Translations under genes and position numbers: made by a program
The notes under the pieces: generated by a model
What the model was told of the DNA's origin: nothing
The model's database searches: none
What the model saw: the letters and a program-made list of their open reading frames with translations, nothing else
Source of the DNA: Tubulanus polymorphus
Lineage: Eukaryota; Nemertea; Palaeonemertea; Tubulaniformes; Tubulanidae
DNA length: 64,000 nt
Direction: 5' to 3'
Assembly: GCF_964204645.1 (NCBI RefSeq)
Contig: NC_134028.1
Span: forward strand, 2,542,001-2,606,000
Part shown: positions 13,501-27,066 of the stretch, piece by piece
Numbering within the stretch: the stretch's first letter is position 1
How the letters are laid out: each line of letters opens with the position of its first letter

Positions 13501-16500
13501 CCTACCGTACATTTCTGTAACTGAGCTTAGGTTCTATATCTTTCATACCTTTTATAACATTTCCTTGCTCATATTCAACTAGGTATCATTTCTAGCGATG
13601 AAATATAAAAGCGCGAATAAAAGTCAAATTCTAGGCGGAAACGTACGGAAGCGTCTTGGAAACATGAGAAAACAGAAAATAAACATTTGATTTTGAAACG
13701 GACGAACACTCTCAATTCGAAGCAATCTTTCGCTGCCCTTCGGTGCAATATTGAACACGCGATCACAAACGTATTACAATACTCATTTTGCTAAGTACGT
13801 ATAGCTTCAAAGACACGAAGCATAACGATTGGGAGTCTGGTTCTATTTTTATCACCGTACACACGAATTATGCCGGTGGTTGCAGGGTTTTACGAACGAA
13901 AATAGCAACACTTCGCTAAATATAGCGACTTGTTGCCTCTGGTATAGCAAAGATCGAAAATCACTCCCAGTATATACGCTATCAGATATGAAAACGTCTG
14001 TTATCATTTCGACATCACTCGATGACTCCATTCGCGAGGTCTCACGAGGTTAATAATGGCTGCTGAAACCTAACGTATATACGGGATTTGTGAGAAACGT
14101 TGAACATATTTCAAACTAAACACATTTTATGAAATCTGGACATCGGTTGTCTGGCATTTTTACGTAAATTGATATTTTTGAAGATATCTAAGCGCTTTTG
14201 GGTGCGCGCGTACGTTGTTCTTGCAGGGGGTATGAAACTTGAATTCGTCAGACTTCGTTTTAATGGCAACTCGACGCATCGATGGCAACGTTACACAAAT
14301 ACACGTACTATGTTATTTGTTAAAAGTATTAACTGTTCTTGCGATTATATGTATCATGGTTTACGAAAATAAATTATTATAATAATCAAAGATTATTCAA
14401 AAAAATTCTTTCCTCAAATTCCGTGTGTTTTTATTAACTTCTATCCTACAAAAACTTCCTTTAGGTTATGTTTGCTATTGATCCAATTTGCTTTACGTAT
14501 CGAGGTTCTCATAACAATATGAATATAAACTCCGCACCCACCTGTTACGTCATTATACGGATAATTATTCGCAGCAGGTTATTTTTTGTCATGAATCTAT
14601 AATTATCATTACCAGATTTAAAAAAACCATAGGTTTGATTGATTGATTGATTATCTTTAGATGAGATCATATTTTGCGTAGTTTCATCATCACACTCCTA
14701 GGTGATTATCGCCTGATTCAAACAATCAGTAGTTTATTAATACTGGTCGTTGATCGAAACCAGATATATTTCTGTTGATATATTTATAAACCAAGGTTCG
14801 TATCAGTAAAACGCAAAAAATGAAAACGCTAACCAATTTCTAGCTATCAACCAGACAGAATACCGAGTACACGTCTCATACGTAATTCCGATAATCGATT
14901 TAAACTACTGAAATAAGAATGGAATGAAGTATGGACTGAATGAAACTTGAAATGGAGAACTGTGCAGAAATGATGTAATTTCTAAGAAAATTTGAAGGTT
15001 TTTATTTGAATAGTGTACGGGTGGTTAGCACGATTGTCACATCATCTGAGCCCGTATCGCGAGACTAAGAAAACGCGCATAGGGCACGTCATTGGTCAGC
15101 CGATTCACTCCAAAAACGAATTAAAGTAGCGGACTGTTGTGCGTTGCGCAAATTACTTTTTGAGTCGTGAAATAATGATAATGTATTCGCGAACGCCTAC
15201 GGACTTGGCAAACATCCACGACTATCACGCCTACAGAAGCTGTATTAAATTGTTCGTTATATAATCTAATAATCTACTTTTTTCAATCAGTTTCAGAGAT
15301 TCATACATAATCTAGTCTTCACGAACGATGAGAGGTCCATCTTCGTATAAGCAAAAATAAATTTATTGAGTTGAGCATCCAATAACAATTTTTCCTACTT
15401 CAATCACCAAAGGAATATATTCATATATACTTAAGATAAAGATACAGAAAAGCAATGGCTATTTTGTAGGCTCTTTCACTTCTAGAACCACGCGTAAAAA
15501 TGTTTTGGATGGTATAAAAATCGTGCTCGCGCAATTTCTTATAGAGATGTGAATTATCGAAAACACTGGTAAATGCACTGTATGAATGCATCATTCCTAT
15601 CCACATGTGTATTTAGTTGACCTTTGAAATTAAACTGGGGTAGACCGCAGTCCACAAGAGTCATAGATTACCGACCTAAGCCGGCTATAAAATCTCATAG
15701 TTTAGCCGCCTTGTTCTTGATGGAAGAGTATAGACACTCTTACATCATTCTGAAGTGAAAGAAAACGTGATTTCGCTATCGGCGAAAGCATTCTGACCCG
15801 CATTTCATGAATGCTAGAAGATCTCTAAGTCTCGTTCGTGGCATTTATGCTTGATTAATTTGCGTTGTTCTTCATACATTATGTTCAACACCTGTGGATT
15901 TATGTTCAGCCTTAGATCCATAAACGATAATCTATCTTTCATGTTACAGGAATTTAGAGTCAAATAATGAAAACACTTAGGGTTTATACACAAAAGAGTC
16001 ATTACTATGCAAAATTTTGAATTGAAACAAAGGAAAATAAGTAATGAATATTTTCGGCATGTATCGATGATTTGACGCGAGGAAATTATTTCTCTCGCTG
16101 ACCATCGAGGTCGTAATTATGTATTCGTGAAAATTTGAATTTCCGCGGAACCCAAATGATTCATCTTGGAAGGTGCATCTAAAAAGTCCAAAAAGGTCAA
16201 TATACCTTCCAGGAACATTCGTATTTGCGTGTGTATATGTGTGTGCATATACACACACGATCGTGAAGTTATTTAATTACGCAATAGAGAGAAGAAACAG
16301 AAACCAAGCGCACTCCTTAACATCGAACAGTTTTCGTTAAAGAAAAATCCAAGAGATAATGTATAACATAGACGCGAAATGCTTGTTCTCTGACTAGTGA
16401 AGTTAAACCGTTTCATAAATCTTCGTAAATGGCAAAGTTAACCGTAAAGTAACCGTGTTCCGTTAGATATACAACGTTGGAAGCTAAAAACTATAGCTGA

Positions 16501-17386
16501 GAAATTTTCGACGGTGTTGCTGTTGCCCCCGCCGTTCTACCACTTCAACGCAAGAAAGAGTACTTTCGATAAGAACGGCTGAAAACATTATATACAGAAA
16601 ACAACAGCCGAAAAATTAAGAAAAAAAAGGCGCAGCGTCAGATGTAAATAGGATTCATACTAGAAAGACCGGTTTAATAATTTTGAGCCACGATTGTTTG
16701 AGGTGTGGTTTTAATTCAATCAATTTGTAATGAAATAGGTCTTACATATCACTCAAAACTAAATGAAATATTGGCAACTTTCGTCATTTTCAGGAGAATA
16801 CCTCAAAAATTCTTCCTCGTCGTAATATTGTAATAGAAAATAAGGCTTATCTGTTGGTATTGGTGACTTATACACGTGACTTGGATATTTCTGCTTCCGG
16901 TTAATTGTCGTGAAAATATCGTTCGATCCTTTACATGCGTGCATGCTGGGAATGACGTCAGAATTATGAGTGCATTAATTGTTTGATGATTGAAATAAGA
17001 TAATTGAAATTTTCTATTATTATGATTATAAGGGAGGCTAATTTTAGCTTTGGCTGATAGATTTTCTCGCCTGCATAGATATATTCAATGGATATTGCGC
17101 AGTACTTTCAACATGTATTTTCTGGAGCCACAGTTTCGTAAAGCCTTCATCGATGTTTCTACTATCGTCATTTCGCTGCTAACCTGGAACTGAGACTTAA
17201 AAAACCAATAGTATTTCTAGAACCATTTTGATTATTGTTTGCAGTATGGATATTGCGAGAATGTTTCCGCTTTCGGTAATTTTTAAAATTCTCATCGGCG
17301 AAACAACGTATGAAATCTTTCTGACTGCATGAAGCGTTGATTATATTTTTCATTTTCATTTTTCATTTTTCTGATAATTCCGGTGT

Positions 17387-17512
<126 letters not shown>

Positions 17513-18115
17513 CCGATTCGGTTAACATAACTTGGATAGAAAGGCGTGGTTCAAAATTTGACATATTCTTCCGTGGATATGATGACAAGTAGGAATAGGA
17601 AGTGACTCGAAATAATGAGCAACCACTGAGACAAAGATCAAATACTCAAAATACGTTTTCTAACAATTAACATAATATATATATATATTTTTTTACGTAA
17701 AGTACTCACATTCAGCAGTTATCTGGCAAATCACATTATCATGTTCAATGCTGACAAAAATTCATTTTTTCAAGGCACACACGACATAGATTACACTGAT
17801 ATATTTATATATAAAAACAGATTTATGTTTATATATTTTTGACGTTTGTATGGCTTCGTGCGCTCAGGTGTCGCACCTCTAACTCAGACCATTGTGTCCT
17901 TCTCCAGCACAAAGAACCGATGTTCATGAATCATTAATTTGCAAATAACAAGGACACCGCACATCATCGTAGGCCGACAGTTTTATCACGAGTCATCTCG
18001 TGAAACGCGGATGGTTGAAGGACTTCACGATCACTTTCAGATATCGTTGTGTTTATGAATTTCTAGTGAAATTTAACGGTAAATCTAACGACATTCGATG
18101 CCTATAAGTCATAAT

Positions 18116-19168
18116 CTAAAACGACAAAAGCCAATCGGCGATTCTCCTGTGTTTGCCCTTGCGACTGACCTTGGTATCGACGCCATACATCTGCAGAGTA
18201 CGAGACACCTGACTGGACGACTCGCCCTCTTCTTCGCGAGCCTTGTTGAAAAACTCCTCGGTCACCAAACTTCGCGATCTACACCTCAACAGCCACGCAT
18301 CCTCGATGTACTTCTTTACCTCTTTCACTTTGCATCGTTTGTCGACTTTCGGCTCCAACAAACGACGGAAAAGTCTTAGCACCCGATCAGTGAAAGTAGC
18401 TCGCCACTCAGTGGGTGGTTTGTGCATCTTTCTGCGTTGCCACTGGCAAAACATGTTATATGATTTGTCCGATTCGGTTGACTGTTCCCAGGGAAATCGA
18501 CCGGTAAGAATACTGTACAGAAATACACCCAAACCCCAAACATCGGCTGAGGTTTCGATGCTGTAGCGCTCTTTAACGACCGCATCGCAGACCTCCGGAG
18601 CTGTGTAAGGTAGTAAATTGCAGTTGTCGGTTTTACGGATCATCGTGCCCGTTTTTCGGGTAAGTCCGAAGTCCATCAATTTGACACGCATACATTCGTG
18701 GTCAAAAACCAACACGTTTTCCGGTTTGATGTCTCTATGCACGAGGTGTTTGCTGTGCATGAATTCCAAAGCCGATACAATTTGTCGCATCACGTTTTTG
18801 GCTATTCGTTCGGGTAAGCCGACGTGGGGTGTAACATGATCGAATAGATCACCGAGCGGCGCGTACTCCTGTGCAAACACGTAATGTTCGGCCGTCTCGA
18901 ATGTGACGTTGAAAGTGTTCAAAATCGACAAATGCGGCGATAAGAAGTAACTGTATTTGAACTCACGTAAGAAGTCTTTTTGAGAAGTGGTCTCTTTGGG
19001 AAGCAGTTTCAGCGCCACTTCGTTGCCAGTTTTCTTACAAATTCCGAGTACAATTTTACTGTATTTGCCGCCTCCCAGATGACGCCGGACATCGTAATTA
19101 TCATTCAGATCGAGAAATGACTCCGAAATGCTGCTCCGAGGGCTCGATAAGCCACTACTGTACGACAT
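18116..19168 (-). CDS. SBK1: SBK-family serine/threonine protein kinase (SH3-binding kinase)
   Basis: A single uninterrupted frame of 350 aa. Kinase landmarks are complete: glycine loop LGGGKYSKIVLG (31-42), Lys in VALKLL (K54), HRDIKPENV (catalytic D146), DFG at 166-168 and APE at 190-192. YVFAQEYAPLGDLFD and GLPERIAKNVMRQI closely follow the SBK1 hinge and helix D/E region. So do PYTAPEVC and GRFPWE. The third Gly of the P-loop is Ser (S37). The C-terminal tail after about residue 295 is basic and ends DWLLSF; it shows no obvious proline-rich SH3 ligand. Vertebrate SBK1 is brain-enriched, with poorly known substrates. A TATA stretch and CCAAT box lie upstream on the minus strand. SBK1, 2 and 3 are not distinguished. 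Confidence 0.92.
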   Translation of the reverse strand: MSYSSGLSSPRSSISESFLDLNDNYDVRRHLGGGKYSKIVLGICKKTGNEVALKLLPKETTSQKDFLREFKYSYFLSPHLSILNTFNVTFETAEHYVFAQEYAPLGDLFDHVTPHVGLPERIAKNVMRQIVSALEFMHSKHLVHRDIKPENVLVFDHECMRVKLMDFGLTRKTGTMIRKTDNCNLLPYTAPEVCDAVVKERYSIETSADVWGLGVFLYSILTGRFPWEQSTESDKSYNMFCQWQRRKMHKPPTEWRATFTDRVLRLFRRLLEPKVDKRCKVKEVKKYIEDAWLLRCRSRSLVTEEFFNKAREEEGESSSQVSRTLQMYGVDTKVSRKGKHRRIADWLLSF

Positions 19169-19282
19169 GTTGTAACGTCTTGAGCTTTCACAATCTCTCT
19201 CGCGCTTTCTTCTCTTTTGATGCTTCTTCTCTCAGCAAAGATCTTGTGACTAATGGTTACGCTAACCGACTAACGCGTGAAG

Positions 19283-19327
19283 TTATATATATATATATAA
19301 CATCATCGAGGCGCGCACGCTGATTGG
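19283..19327 (-). promoter_or_regulatory. Candidate core promoter of the SBK kinase
   Basis: On the minus strand a CCAAT box (complement of ATTGG at 19323-19327) precedes a TATATA run (19283-19300). The run lies about 115 bp upstream of the kinase ATG. Spacing is consistent with a short 5-prime UTR and no intron. The TATA run could also be a chance microsatellite. Confidence 0.5.
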
Positions 19328-22300
19328 CGCCTCGTGAAGACAAGCACTTTTTCTCGCAATGATAAAACTGAACTACTATATTTAGAGATAATGAATAAAT
19401 CAACAATAATAACTTTTCATTTTCTAATGAATATTATCAATCTAATGCAATGAGAAATGAATGAATATTGGTCTCATTTCGGGCCTCGCGATATATTTCT
19501 AATTTCTACATCTTTTATTCGAGGATTTTCAAATACAGCCCTCAACTTTACTCGTTTTAAACCAAATGAACTTGTGAATTATTGGTTTTTAGATCATTTT
19601 CTTCAACGATATTCTTGGCCTATTTGCACGTGACCAATCAAATTCATCGGCAGATTAAAGATCTACCACTGACCGCCTTGGCCCGGTTTTATATAAACTG
19701 ATATTATCTAAAACCCGGGCGGAACTTATTCATTCAATATCTGTAAACAGTCGAACGTCCAGGATTTTTATGTCTATTTCGTATATTTGAAATGTAGCTA
19801 ACATTTCCTTTAGCTAAAAACTAAGGACCAGACATACATATATCTATAAAATATTTTTTTCAGAAAATTCCTAATATGACGTTTTCGTAACGAATCAAAT
19901 TTTTGCCCACGCTGGATTTCGCGGAAATTGAACTTAACTATCAGTGACCGAAGCACCACAAGAGCGCACGAAAGCGCCCACTCGTTTCAAAAATTGACAT
20001 AATTTTGAAATTTCATTCTTTTCTATTTTTCGTTGTTCATAAAAAAAGAAGGAATAAAATTTCATTCAATTTCAAGAATGAAATTGCATTTTTTTTCTTA
20101 TGACGTAGCGACCTACAGCTTAATAGAAATGAATCCTTAACAAAATATACTTCAAAAATGTAATAAACCGATGTTAGATTGAAGCGATTGTCCAATATCA
20201 CAACCCTCCTTAGCGAATTGAGAGATTTGGAATTAACAATGATTTTCTGTTGTCTGATATCAGAAAATAGGACGAGTAGAACGATTTTTTTTTTCGTTGA
20301 AAATGTTTCGTCGAATCGTGATTAAACAAATGCATTTGCCTGAGTTTGATGGTTTATGATAGGCCTTCACATCGAACGTAAATGTTTAAATCGCAGGTTG
20401 ATAGGTGATAAAACAGTTCGTTACCGTCCGTGTTTTAATAAAGGGCTTTCTGTGAATAGCATTAGAATTGATACCGATAACTGTTTATGTTTGCTAAATA
20501 ATAATACAGTTTATATTTTACTTAGAAAAGCTTAAAAAACACGTTTTGGTAGAAACGAAATCATCGATACCATGAACAAGATGAACGATCCAGTTGTTAT
20601 TCGCGGGTACAGTTTTAAGAGTTGGGGTTTGATTTCACAACGAAATCATTCTCTGATTCCCATCTAAACAGTGAAGTCCGTTTTACATAACTACTGTTCA
20701 TTAGAATTTCATCAGAATGCTGTTTTTAACGAGCGGTTTCCAGCTAGCTTTTCTGCTGGAATCCAAACCGCCAAAACAGCCTCAATTGTGTTATATTAAG
20801 ACTAATGAAATTAGTAAAAGTAATTCTGTGAAATAAACCAATGCAACAGGACCCGCCAAAACAATGATACGAGTTTATTATGATATAGTTTGAAAATGTT
20901 CCATGCGAACCAGTTTACAACATGAAAAACAACATTACTCTTCAGCAAAAATCAACTAGAATCGTGTAAACTTTCTGTTCGATTTTCTCACGCGCATTTG
21001 ATAAATGGCTGATAGATTTTTATTTCACTAAATGGTTTTTAAACTACCGTTTGGTGAGAAGGGTTCAACGCGAGGTCTGTACGAAAATCGAATCAATTTG
21101 AATTAAAGCATTGACTGCCAGAGCGTATAGTGCATAGACGTTCTCGATTAGCTCAAGTAAAATTATTCCGACTTCTATACATTCGAACTAACTACAACAG
21201 CATGTGAATTAGCGTATTAGATTTAACTGATGAGACGTAAAGGCAAATCTGTAAAACAACATTGACCTGATCGTACAGCCTCCGGTGAGGGCCATTTACA
21301 TCACCCGTTGCTGAAAATCGTCTATTTGTTTCGAGATGAAAATTCATTCTTCGACGGCTCGAAAAGCGTTTTGAATACTGTTACGTGTATTCTATCGGTG
21401 AAAAACATAAATCTATTGAAAAGCGTATATAGTTTCGCTTTCACCTTCACTTTTCCTAGGTTCGTTTTATTTACTTCGTTCGACTTACGCAGGTTTGTGA
21501 GTCATCCTTCGGGTGAAATTTTTCTTGAATTATTATCAAGTCTGTTAACTTTCGCCAGTGTTTCGGGGGGAGATCAATAGATAGATTCGTGGAGGCAGAC
21601 ACAGTTGTTGCGCAAACATTTCACGAAATCGACACTTTGAAAGTTGCAAGCCGATAGTGCCGTCATTATACCTCCTGAATCCTGGATATCGTTCAGCCAA
21701 ACGTTCAATTGAAGTAAACCACTAATCATTACGTGGTATAAGAACTAATTGCAGTTCGTACCAGACGAACTTCTAGCGGAGAAATGGTGAGAGTACACGG
21801 AATCATTATCGTTAAATTACTCAGATGGCTTAAGTCCAATTTTATTTCTGTTTACAACCCTAATAAAAATCTGTTAGCACTCTCACGCGGAGGTTCTTAA
21901 TTGTTACGTAATCACAAAAACCCATAAGGATGAAGCATTTTTGAAAACATTAATAAATTACAAATTGCGTGGGGTTATTGTCGAAGTTTCCCGTCGATGA
22001 AAATGTACGGGTCCTAGCAGACAGCCATATTGGGTTTTCTGAGGGTAGGGGTTGAGGAGGAGGACTTTACAAGACAAACACTTCTCTTTCTCAGGACGTT
22101 AAACAAGCTATCCGTCATGAATACGATCGAAAATTACATTTACCGTTTATATATATTTTTTTATAAGACAAAACGATTTTCGTCGAACCGAGCAACTTAA
22201 CATGATTCAATGATTGACATATTCTGTTGTCGTTGTTAACAGCAATAGAAACTTGATCACTCGAATCAGATCTGATTACAGCCTGCCTGAAACCTCAGCA

Positions 22301-22786
22301 CAGTCGACGATGGTGAAAGTTGTTGACAATCTTATGAAGGTTGGCATTTAGAAATACTGAGTGGGCAGTCGACGTTTTAGGAAACACTGATCCATAAATA
22401 TCTATCTACTATCGACGGATTAGGAATGACTTTTAAATCTATTTTTAGTACTTCACGTATCCTTATTGATATCCTCACGGGTAGATATTGTTAATAGATA
22501 TTTCAACCCATTCGATTGGGTGCGGGTGTACACGAACGCGTCCTGGATACATGTACGGGGATACTCTTGTATTTTTAAAACACAGGACACACAATAAGTA
22601 TACGGTCGTGACGTCAATATATATATACCAACTGACGGACTCGTAAACGTCTATCGTCAGTATTAGACTTATACGGACTTATTTGCTAATTAGTTAATTA
22701 TCTAACTGGTTATAGTTTAATATGTTGTATCAGGAGGTTATTCGTAATATTCCATTAACACAGTGGCATAGATGGCAACATCAGTA

Positions 22787-22846
<60 letters not shown>

Positions 22847-22998
22847 CCTTTCGATGCCCGATTGCTGCTCCTAGGAATAGACGACTTCGTTAGCTTAAGG
22901 CACCTTTAATGTGTTTGGCAATTTGACGTCTGTACCTCAACATGCAGAATATACAGCTATTGGCCAATCCCAAGGGATTTCGGTATCTCTCTCGCTGC
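19328..22998. other. Intergenic region between kinase promoter and SLC16-like 3-prime end
   Basis: No exon or RNA gene recognised. The right part should include the 3-prime UTR of the SLC16-like gene (minus strand). The only clear repeat is the AT microsatellite near 22.8 kb. Confidence 0.45.
22789..22844. repeat. (AT)n microsatellite
   Basis: 56 bp of uninterrupted AT about 150 bp downstream of the SLC16-like stop codon, probably inside its 3-prime UTR. Confidence 0.97.
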
Positions 22999-25900
22999 TC
23001 ACACGAGTGAAAGATGAGAGGAAACCCATAACTGTGATTGTCTAGAAAGCACGTGGACATTACGTAGATCGGGGTGTTCGGGATCTGCTTTTACTGTCAG
23101 CGCACGGAAATGTCTGATCCATTCGGGCAGCATGATCGCAGCACTGCCAACCATAGCCCCACCTGCCAGGAAGAACGAATATGTGAAATCCGAAGTTGCA
23201 TCGTAAAGCGCTCCTGAAGAAAGAGACGACCGAAAATTATAACATTTCGCGTAAACCAAATTAACAAATTTGCACTTCATATTTAGCTTTACTTACCTGC
23301 TACCGGTGCACCGATGATAAAACCGATTCCACCCGCACACAAACTATAACCATAAGCCGACAGGATATAGATTTCTCCTATATGTTCGGCGATTACCAAC
23401 TGTGTAAGAATCGGATATCCAGCCATGGCCAGACCGAGCAGTCCGCTAAACGCCAAAGCCATCGCATACGATACGCAAAATGGATAAGATATCGTCAACA
23501 GCCCACAGGTCAGACAGAATAATATGTGGACGGTGAAGGTGTCGACCTTCGGATGGTTAACCATCAGAGAAACAGCAAAACGGGCGAACAGATTCGTTAT
23601 AGCCAACGCCGACAACGTATACCTCGCATAAAACGGCTCTACACCGACAATATCACGCGTCGCAGCTACCAACAGTACATATATGATAGACACCGAAAAA
23701 TATAACAAAAAGTTATGAATCATAAAGACGGGGAACATCGAGTTTTTGAATACGGAGAGCTGTAACAGAGATTTCAACTCGTCATAATCTGAGTCCTGGC
23801 CGCAGCAAGGTTGTTCTATGGTACCCGTAGTTTCCTGTGAATTAAGCTCGTTATCGGCGAGCGTGTTTGAGTTATTCGAAAGTTCTCCGTTGGTGATGTT
23901 TTTCATGCCAGCTATCTCGTTAAGGATATCTTCTTTATTCATATGAATATCTCGGCCGTTGGTGGCATTCGATTCATTGAACGTTACCCTAGTATGTCGG
24001 TGTCTATCGCCGTTTAATGCATTACCATTAGATATTAAGGGTTTGCTTGCCTTGCTGGTTTTCGGCGCCGGTTTTACGTGCCAGTTTCTGAGGAAAAGAG
24101 TAATGCTGCATATGTTGAGTGACAAACCCCCGAGAATGAGCACGCACCCCCGCCATCCGTATTCGAGTAAAAGAGCGTTGATTATGAAAGTGAACACGAA
24201 ACCTCCGGCTGAGTATCCGGCCAAAACGACGCCATTTGCCAGTGAACGAAGCCGACGGAATCTATACGTTATATAGGCAATGAGCGGAGTACAGAGCAGT
24301 CCGCTTCCCAAACCTGTAACACAGATCCAATTTGATTACTTGATTCGTTAAATGCCATATATATGAGTATCAACTTTGACGCTAAATTGAGATGTCTTTG
24401 AACGTTGGTATTTTGCTGGCCTCCACAATCAACTTTCTTCATTGTGTTTTATTAATCATTCATAGACGAAGATTTACTTTTACGATAAGTTATCGTGACT
24501 ATTGGCTATATAATACTAAAGCGCCATTCGAAGAGTATAACATAGTAGACATAGCCAATTATGGCAATGGCGGCGAGTCCATCGATTTCTGAGAAGGTAT
24601 GCCGATATAACAATCGCTTCATGCTAAAACACAGCAGAATAGGTATGAGTTGTCGAAAATGGATATGCCTTATTCATTATCTAATCTGTGAATAAGTTGT
24701 ACTTAGCAAAACAATACTAAGTGCGTCGTTAACATTTAAGTGTGTCAAAGGCGAAGAACATTGAAAAATCTCATGTCTGCAGGTAAAAATTCTACAAAAC
24801 GCCATTTCGATACATTGATTGGGTTTTGTCTGGGTTTATAGAACGTTTATCTAAAAGTTGATCAATACTTAAACAAATAGATTAAATTGGTATCTTGTAA
24901 AACTCACCCGCAAGCATCCAGGTAAACATTATTATGTAGATATTCGGAGAAAATGCGCTTATAATGATTGGAACTCCAGTCAGTAAACCTCCAGCAAACA
25001 TAACAGGCCGATAGTTGAATTTTTTTACCAAAAAACTGGCCAGCGGACCTGAAAATATGAACCAAACAAAATATGAAGACAAGAGCCGGAAAAAATGGTG
25101 TCACAATCATCAAAATGATGTTCTAAAGATAAGACATCCATCACGACTCATCAACAAACATCGAAGATGTAGCCCACTGAAAACCCCATTCTCATTATTA
25201 GAATCTCACTACAAACGCCGCACTCGATGGGGATGGACGATATGGGGATGAAATCATTGAATATATTTGGTTCATTCATGTGCTTTTTGAATGCTTTAAA
25301 AATGGACCCAAAATGAAATGAGACCTTGAATTCAATGAGTTCAATCTTGATTGTTTGCACTTCGCAGCTTGTTCAGACATTTTCTCGTCGTATGGGAACA
25401 ATTTCTAACTCAAAGGGGTCTATAAACGTCACACAAACCATAGTTGAGATGAGTTATCTTAGTTTGTGGACGATGGTATCGGATTGTGATAAGCAAATGT
25501 CAACTGACATCGTGCCGAAAACACGTGCCTGCAATTCTCAGAAAACCATGGCGAATAAAAATGCCAAGCTGTTAGCCAACCATAGTTCATGGTTTATTAG
25601 TTCATCTGTCTCGATCTTTTAAGTACTTTATCATCACGTTATCTCTGTTCGTCAAAATGCACTATGATACGTCGGGCAAAACGATCTTTGCCCCGATCAT
25701 GCGAACTGCACTATTCAAAAAAAAGATAATTCAATTGCTGCTCTTTTCTCTCTTCCATCTACTTGTCATTTTACCTTTTTATTCAACCTATATGTACCCA
25801 TTAGTACCAGTAGATAAACAGATAGCGGACTTGAGTTCAATTTACTTAAGAATCAACACTTGCAATGTTGTTAGAGCGGACTTTAAACCACACCAATTGT

Positions 25901-27066
25901 CCATTTCATTCGCACGGTATATAAATGCACGAATGAAAAACAACGAAGATAGAAAACATAGTTCTCTGAACTAATGGAAGTCAATAAATACAGTTGATGT
26001 TTGCGAAGCCATCATAAAGTTGCACAGGAAAATAGATTCACTAGAAACACGCTTTTTGGATAATGAAACACGACCTTTGTCAACGAGTGATTGATATCAT
26101 GTTCCCTGGTGCACATCGCTGTATTAATATTAATCATTCCATCAATATTTCTCAGCTCAGTGTTCTCTATCTCGCATACTTTGATCGTTTTGATTCCATG
26201 AACGCATCAAATATTGAAATGACCGCACTGCCGTTTCAAATAACAATCCATAAAAGATTCATTTAGTATAACGCCACTATTTTTCATAAATGTCTGTCGT
26301 AAATCTAACATAATTTTTTCAAAAGTGCGAAGTCCGGACATGAAATTGATTGCTAATGAAAACAAAACGATAAAAGATAAATGAACTTTATCGAATGTCA
26401 TGTCGAGCCTTGACCTTCCTCCCAATAAATCCCGTGCATTTACAAGATTTGTAATTAGAAAATAGGATTAAAAGTTACAGAATTTCTACTTTGGAGTTTC
26501 CAAACTTTTATATCCAGTATGGTATGGAAGGACAATTAAAAAAACGAAAGGATGAAGAATATATGAATGAATGAATATACAACAAATACATGTAACATAT
26601 TCTTGAAAAGAAACTCATTTTACATTTATATGCATAAATCAAGTTGTGTATATATTGATGAAGACGAACCTGTCATACACAGGACTCCTGATATACCAGT
26701 CCCAAGCCAAGAAGTAGTACTGCTTCCCATCTGAAATACGTCCATCCATTCTGCAACCAAAATGCCTGACGATATTGCAGGACCTCCACAAAGCAGGCAG
26801 GATATAAATCCACTAACAATGAGCACGACACACTCGAAACCATATGGTTCCGGGTACTCTTCATCCATCTTCTGGAAATATTCGTCGCTTGTGTCAATAT
26901 GTTCTTCCGTGGGTTCAGTTTCTAAAATGGCCGTCTCTTCAATGACTGGTAGATCGGACCGTTCGGACACAGTCCGAGTGCGTGTTCTCAGCGCCATTAA
27001 TTGTTTTGTACCAATTCGGTCCGAGTCCAGGGTCTGTGACATCGTAGATGCGTGACCTTCCGCCAT
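22999..27066 (-). CDS. Monocarboxylate transporter-like MFS protein (SLC16 family)
   Basis: Four minus-strand exons join in phase 1 throughout: 27066-26670, 25048-24908, 24313-23297 and 23213-22999. They give 589 aa. A hydrophilic N-terminus of about 70 residues is followed by hydrophobic segments consistent with 6+6 helices. These are split by a long charged loop (about 236-330) containing KPAPKTSKASKP and ending QDSDYDELKSLL. TYRFRRLRSLANGVVLAGYS matches the conserved SLC16 TM5 signature (Arg/Lys-rich, then LA-x-G-x2-x-AG). The TM1 signature is altered: PYGFECVV replaces the usual DGGWGW-type stretch. The family carries monocarboxylates, aromatic amino acids, creatine or thyroid hormone with or without protons at the plasma membrane. 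The substrate cannot be predicted here. It resembles the orphan/MCT12-14-like branch more than MCT1-4. The start is the first ATG in frame; a second (MSQ) lies 8 residues on. Confidence 0.85.
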
